Below, piece by piece: positions 61,705 to 64,000 of a DNA stretch of 64,000 bases. Under the pieces are notes generated by a model. The model saw nothing but the letters and a program-made list of their open reading frames with translations. It did not search any database and was not told where the DNA came from. The stretch comes from JACTOJ01 sp032335695 (GTDB lineage: Bacteria; Bacillota; Clostridia; Clostridiales; Clostridiaceae). Position 1 is the first letter of the stretch, and every line of letters begins with the position of its first letter. The stretch is taken from NCBI RefSeq assembly GCF_032335695.1, contig NZ_JACTOJ010000019.1:1-64000 (forward strand), given 5' to 3'. A program made the position numbers and the translations under genes.

Positions 61705-62523
61705 CTAATATTTAAAGGCTTTAACATTGGCACCTGCAAATGCTTCATCAATAAGTCCTGAATCAACTTTACTATATGCCTCACTGGAATTTTTTTGTTT
61801 AGCTATCTCCTCTATAAAGTCTTTTGTATATATATTTACTGGTGTGATTTCTATATCAGTAAACCCTACCTTTTTTAATGTTTCTTCATACTCTTTAATT
61901 GGTAATGCACCAGCTATGCATCCTACCCACATTTCAACACTTTCTTTTATACTTTCAGGTATATCTTTAAGCATAACAATATCTGATATAGCTAACCTTC
62001 CGCCTTTTTTCAAAACTCTGTAAGCTTCTGATAGAGCCTTTTCTTTACTTTCGCAAAGATTTATCACACAGTTTGAAGTAATGACATCTATTGTTTCATC
62101 ATTCAATGGAATATCCTCAATATACCCTTTTATAAACTCCACATTTTTAGTTCCCATTTTTTCTTTATTTTTGTTTGCTAAATCCAGCATTTCATCCGTC
62201 ATATCAAGTCCATATACTTTTCCCTCTTCTCCTACATATTTAGATGAAATAAATACATCTATTCCACCTCCGCTGCCTAAATCTAATATAACTTCGCCTT
62301 TTTTAGGATTTGCTAATACAACTGGATTGGCACATCCTAGAGATGCATTTATGGCTTCATCTGGTAATCCCTCAATAAAATCTTTTGTATATAAATATGA
62401 ATTGCCTGTTTTAGATCCGCAGCAAGAACTTCCACATCCACAATCTTCTTTAGATTGATTAATTACTTGCTTAGCTATCTTACCGTAATATTCTTTGACT
62501 TCACCCTTTATGTTATCTTTCAT
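61705..62523 (-). CDS. arsM: Arsenite S-adenosylmethionine methyltransferase
   Basis: A 272-residue methyltransferase that converts As(III) into methylated arsenicals. Motif I is LDLGSGGGIDVF and the three conserved arsenic-binding cysteines are C64 (SLGCANP), C152 (TSNCVINL) and C202 (WVGCIAGA). A further Cys-rich stretch (DCGCGSSCCG, 28-35) at the N-terminus fits ArsM. GGAGG precedes the ATG; the gene is 12 bp from the marR gene. Confidence 0.95.
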   Translation of the reverse strand: MKDNIKGEVKEYYGKIAKQVINQSKEDCGCGSSCCGSKTGNSYLYTKDFIEGLPDEAINASLGCANPVVLANPKKGEVILDLGSGGGIDVFISSKYVGEEGKVYGLDMTDEMLDLANKNKEKMGTKNVEFIKGYIEDIPLNDETIDVITSNCVINLCESKEKALSEAYRVLKKGGRLAISDIVMLKDIPESIKESVEMWVGCIAGALPIKEYEETLKKVGFTDIEITPVNIYTKDFIEEIAKQKNSSEAYSKVDSGLIDEAFAGANVKAFKY

Positions 62524-62535
62524 AACAATTCCTCC

Positions 62536-62976
62536 TTAACAACAATTATTTTTGTGAACTGCTTCAACAAGCAGCTTTAAACTATCAAGTGTTTGTTCTC
62601 TTTTTCCCTCTGGTATAGACATAAAAACACTATTGTAATATTTCGCCATGTTCCCTTCTATAGTTTTAAATATATTTATTCCTTGCTCTGTAAGTTTTAT
62701 AGTTATATAACGCCTATCCATTGCATGAGCTTCTCTAATCACAATATTGTCTTCTACGAGCTTGTTTATAGTTCTACTCATTGTGCTTTTATCAAGTGTC
62801 AATAATTCTGCAAGTTCATTTAAGGAGATTTCTCCAGCTCTTCCAATTTCAACAATGGCATGGCATTGTGAAATTGTAACTCCGCAGCAGCCTGCATCTG
62901 ACTTTTCTAAAACTCCTAAATTTCTAACCAATATCCTAAGTAGTTCTCTTAAATAGTTACTGTCTTTTTTATCCAT
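62536..62976 (-). CDS. Cysteine-rich MarR family regulator of the arsenic locus
   Basis: A 146-residue MarR repressor: SLNELAELLTLDKSTMSRTI and VEDNIVIREAHAMDRRYITI form the winged helix. C30, C31 and C38 (DAGCCGVTISQCH) and the terminal C145-C146 are unusual for MarR and well placed to bind As(III) or methylarsenic. It is first in the locus, so it likely controls arsM and arsN1 as well as itself. GAGGTG precedes the ATG; the perfect palindrome upstream overlaps its promoter. Confidence 0.88.
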   Translation of the reverse strand: MDKKDSNYLRELLRILVRNLGVLEKSDAGCCGVTISQCHAIVEIGRAGEISLNELAELLTLDKSTMSRTINKLVEDNIVIREAHAMDRRYITIKLTEQGINIFKTIEGNMAKYYNSVFMSIPEGKREQTLDSLKLLVEAVHKNNCC

Positions 62977-62993
62977 TTAATCACCTCAAAATA

Positions 62994-63033
62994 ATTGTAT
63001 CACAAAACAGTTGCATTGTACAACTGTTTTGTG
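62994..63033 (-). promoter_or_regulatory. Promoter and MarR operator of the arsenic locus
   Basis: Perfect 13-bp inverted repeat CACAAAACAGTTG-cattgta-CAACTGTTTTGTG (63001-63033). On the minus strand the -10 TACAAT (62999-62994) follows it directly, and TGTACA in its centre serves as -35 with a 17-bp spacer. Binding would block the promoter; the ATG lies 18 bp beyond the -10. Confidence 0.8.
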
Positions 63034-63074
63034 TATTTTTTACTTTATGCACATATACATCTAAGAAAAAGACT

Positions 63075-63153
63075 GAGCTTTAAAAGGATATTGATAAAGA
63101 CTTTGGTGGATTTCAAGCTTCAAAGATAATATCCCCCTTTTTAAAACATAGCC
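63075..63153. repeat. Short decayed family A element
   Basis: About 79 bp: the right end CCTTTTTAAAACATAGCC fits the terminal repeat, and the left end TTTAAAAGGATATTGATA is a decayed match to the other. CTTTG ... CAAAG and GGATATT ... AATATCC pair inside. No reading frame. Confidence 0.65.
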
Positions 63154-63276
63154 TACAGCACTAATTGTAGAATTTTTATAAAAAAATTGAATTATTTAAC
63201 ATGAATAATTTATTTATAATCTGAGAAAATTATGTATGTTATAAGAGTTATTATTTTTATAATGGAGGGATGCTTA

Positions 63277-63654
63277 ATGGCAGATGATAAAGATTTTGAA
63301 AAAAGTAAAAATACTCACGATAAGGGTATTCTACATTGGATTTTAAGATTCATCTATGTGGCTGTTATTTTGGCAATAACATCATTTCTAACACCGGGTT
63401 TTACAATAAATGGATTATGGGCATTTTTATTAGCTGCAGTGGTAATAATTGTATTAGATTATTTAGTAGAATTAATTATAGGAGTTGATGCAGCGCCTTT
63501 TGGAAAAGGAGTAACTGGATTTGTAATCACCGCAGTGATAATATATGTGACTCAATTTTTGGTTCCCTATATGAGGGTATCTATAATTGGCGCAGTGTTA
63601 GCCGCTTTAGTTATTGGGATTTTAGACGCAATAATTCCTGGAAGAGCAATCTAG
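63277..63654 (+). CDS. Small multi-pass membrane protein (phage holin 4_2-like)
   Basis: A 125-residue protein with four hydrophobic segments: WILRFIYVAVILAITSFL, LWAFLLAAVVIIVLDYLVEL, VTGFVITAVIIYVTQFLV and VSIIGAVLAALVIGILDAII. It resembles the phage holin 4_2 family, which is widespread outside phages and has no proven role. The start at 63277 follows GGAGGG; the longer frame upstream lacks a site. The inverted family A hairpin at 63687 follows the gene. Confidence 0.8.
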   Translation: MADDKDFEKSKNTHDKGILHWILRFIYVAVILAITSFLTPGFTINGLWAFLLAAVVIIVLDYLVELIIGVDAAPFGKGVTGFVITAVIIYVTQFLVPYMRVSIIGAVLAALVIGILDAIIPGRAI

Positions 63655-63686
63655 TACTCTATATTATTATATTTTAAAGGAGGGTA

Positions 63687-63730
63687 TGTTTTAAATCAGT
63701 GTAAAAATTAACACTGATTTAAAACAGGGC
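63687..63730 (-). repeat. Family A hairpin module, single inverted copy
   Basis: GTTTTAAATCAGTGT ... ACACTGATTTAAAAC with AGGGCC behind it is the reverse complement of the module at 13616, with one or two changes. No main element follows. It lies 32 bp after the holin-like gene and, being followed by TTTTATT, may act as its terminator. Confidence 0.8.
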
Positions 63731-63805
63731 CTTTTATTAATTTGAAACAATTCTTTATTCCTTCTTAAGATGCTTATACTATATTGAAAAGGTGAGTGAA
63801 ATAAT

Positions 63806-64000
63806 ATGATGGTTGTATATCATGATGTTGGAGGCGCCCATTCTACAGCAGTAGCAGCTAATATACATATCAATAAATTACCAATGGATAAAACACCAAG
63901 TAAAGAGGAAATACTTGAGCTTCCTACCTTTGATAAAATTGAGAAAGAACAAGTTGGACACTTGGTGTACATAGGAAAAGATGAGTTCAATGCACAGATC
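63806..64000 (+). CDS. DUF3189 family protein (5' part, cut by window end)
   Basis: The first 65 codons of a gene that runs off the window. MMVVYHDVGGAHSTAVAANI, INKLPMDKTPSKEEILELPT and GHLVYIGKDE are characteristic of DUF3189, a clostridial family of unknown role, about 150 residues long. AAAAGGTGAG lies about ten bases before ATG 63806. Confidence 0.85.
   Translation, partial: MMVVYHDVGGAHSTAVAANIHINKLPMDKTPSKEEILELPTFDKIEKEQVGHLVYIGKDEFNAQI

Noticed and set aside
63277..63654. Evidence for a prophage (holin)
   Set aside because: The 4_2 family is common on chromosomes without phage, and no other phage gene is nearby.
1..64000. CRISPR arrays, tRNA or rRNA genes
   Set aside because: I saw no evenly spaced short repeats with spacers and no cloverleaf-like or rRNA-like stretches.

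Overview
The window looks like chromosomal DNA of a low-GC, Gram-positive anaerobe of the genus Clostridium (sensu stricto). The DNA is strongly AT-rich, most genes have strong AGGAGG-type ribosome binding sites, GTG and TTG starts occur, and several families are typical of clostridia (DUF3892, DUF3189, xylanases of families GH11 and GH30, an ACR3-type arsenic operon). I cannot fix the species. Almost all genes lie on the minus strand; only five genes or remnants (33531, 36868, 39722, 63277, 63806) are read on the plus strand.

Region 1, about 1-38,100, is an accessory array of mostly single, separately spaced small genes with no shared pathway. It holds eight intact GNAT acetyltransferases and two GNAT fragments, two AraC-GyrI regulators and two stand-alone GyrI sensors, a MerR regulator with a typical 19-bp-spacer promoter, methyltransferases, histidine phosphatases, a Nudix hydrolase, an aminoglycoside-phosphotransferase-like kinase, VOC proteins, a nitrilase, an amidase, a GrpB protein and conserved DUFs. 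Many members are broken: poly-T frameshift in a BtrH-like gene, frameshifted GyrI and phosphoesterase genes, a truncated toxin, an IS607 deletion product, and remnants of a prenyltransferase-like gene and an HExxH protein. Two repeat families run through it. Family A is a TIR-bearing, highly structured MITE-like element whose copies at 1-111 and 13,674-13,909 agree over all 111 compared bases. Family B is a hairpin plus outward-facing extended -10 promoter of about 120 bp, with four copies, all in the same orientation and each placed just upstream of a minus-strand reading frame. One B copy is split exactly around an FtsX-like gene. Together this reads as a gene-cassette-like store of detoxification and modification genes shaped by small repeats.

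Region 2, about 38,200-48,000, is a more conserved envelope and signalling block: GAF histidine kinase, cytoplasmic-looking L,D-transpeptidase, a MoxR-DUF58-transglutaminase operon behind a perfect 32-bp palindrome, DUF3892, polysaccharide deacetylase, and a HAMP histidine kinase with no response regulator beside it.

Region 3, about 48,000-56,300, starts with a third family A copy, whose end supplies the last base of the GH30 stop codon. A xylan-degradation group follows (secreted GH30, a SUMF1/FGE-like lipoprotein, secreted GH11), with a cre-like site upstream, then a U32 peptidase-family protein, a large Cache-HAMP-PAS-GGDEF-EAL cyclic-di-GMP protein and a small XRE regulator.

Region 4, 56,496-62,976, is a full arsenic resistance locus: marR-like, arsM, arsN1-like, ferritin-like, arsR, acr3, arsC, arsD, arsA. 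The MarR gene is rich in cysteines and has a perfect 13-bp inverted repeat between its -35 and -10. The locus can export As(III), reduce As(V), methylate arsenic and probably acetylate arsinothricin. The window ends with a small membrane protein and the 5' part of a DUF3189 gene.
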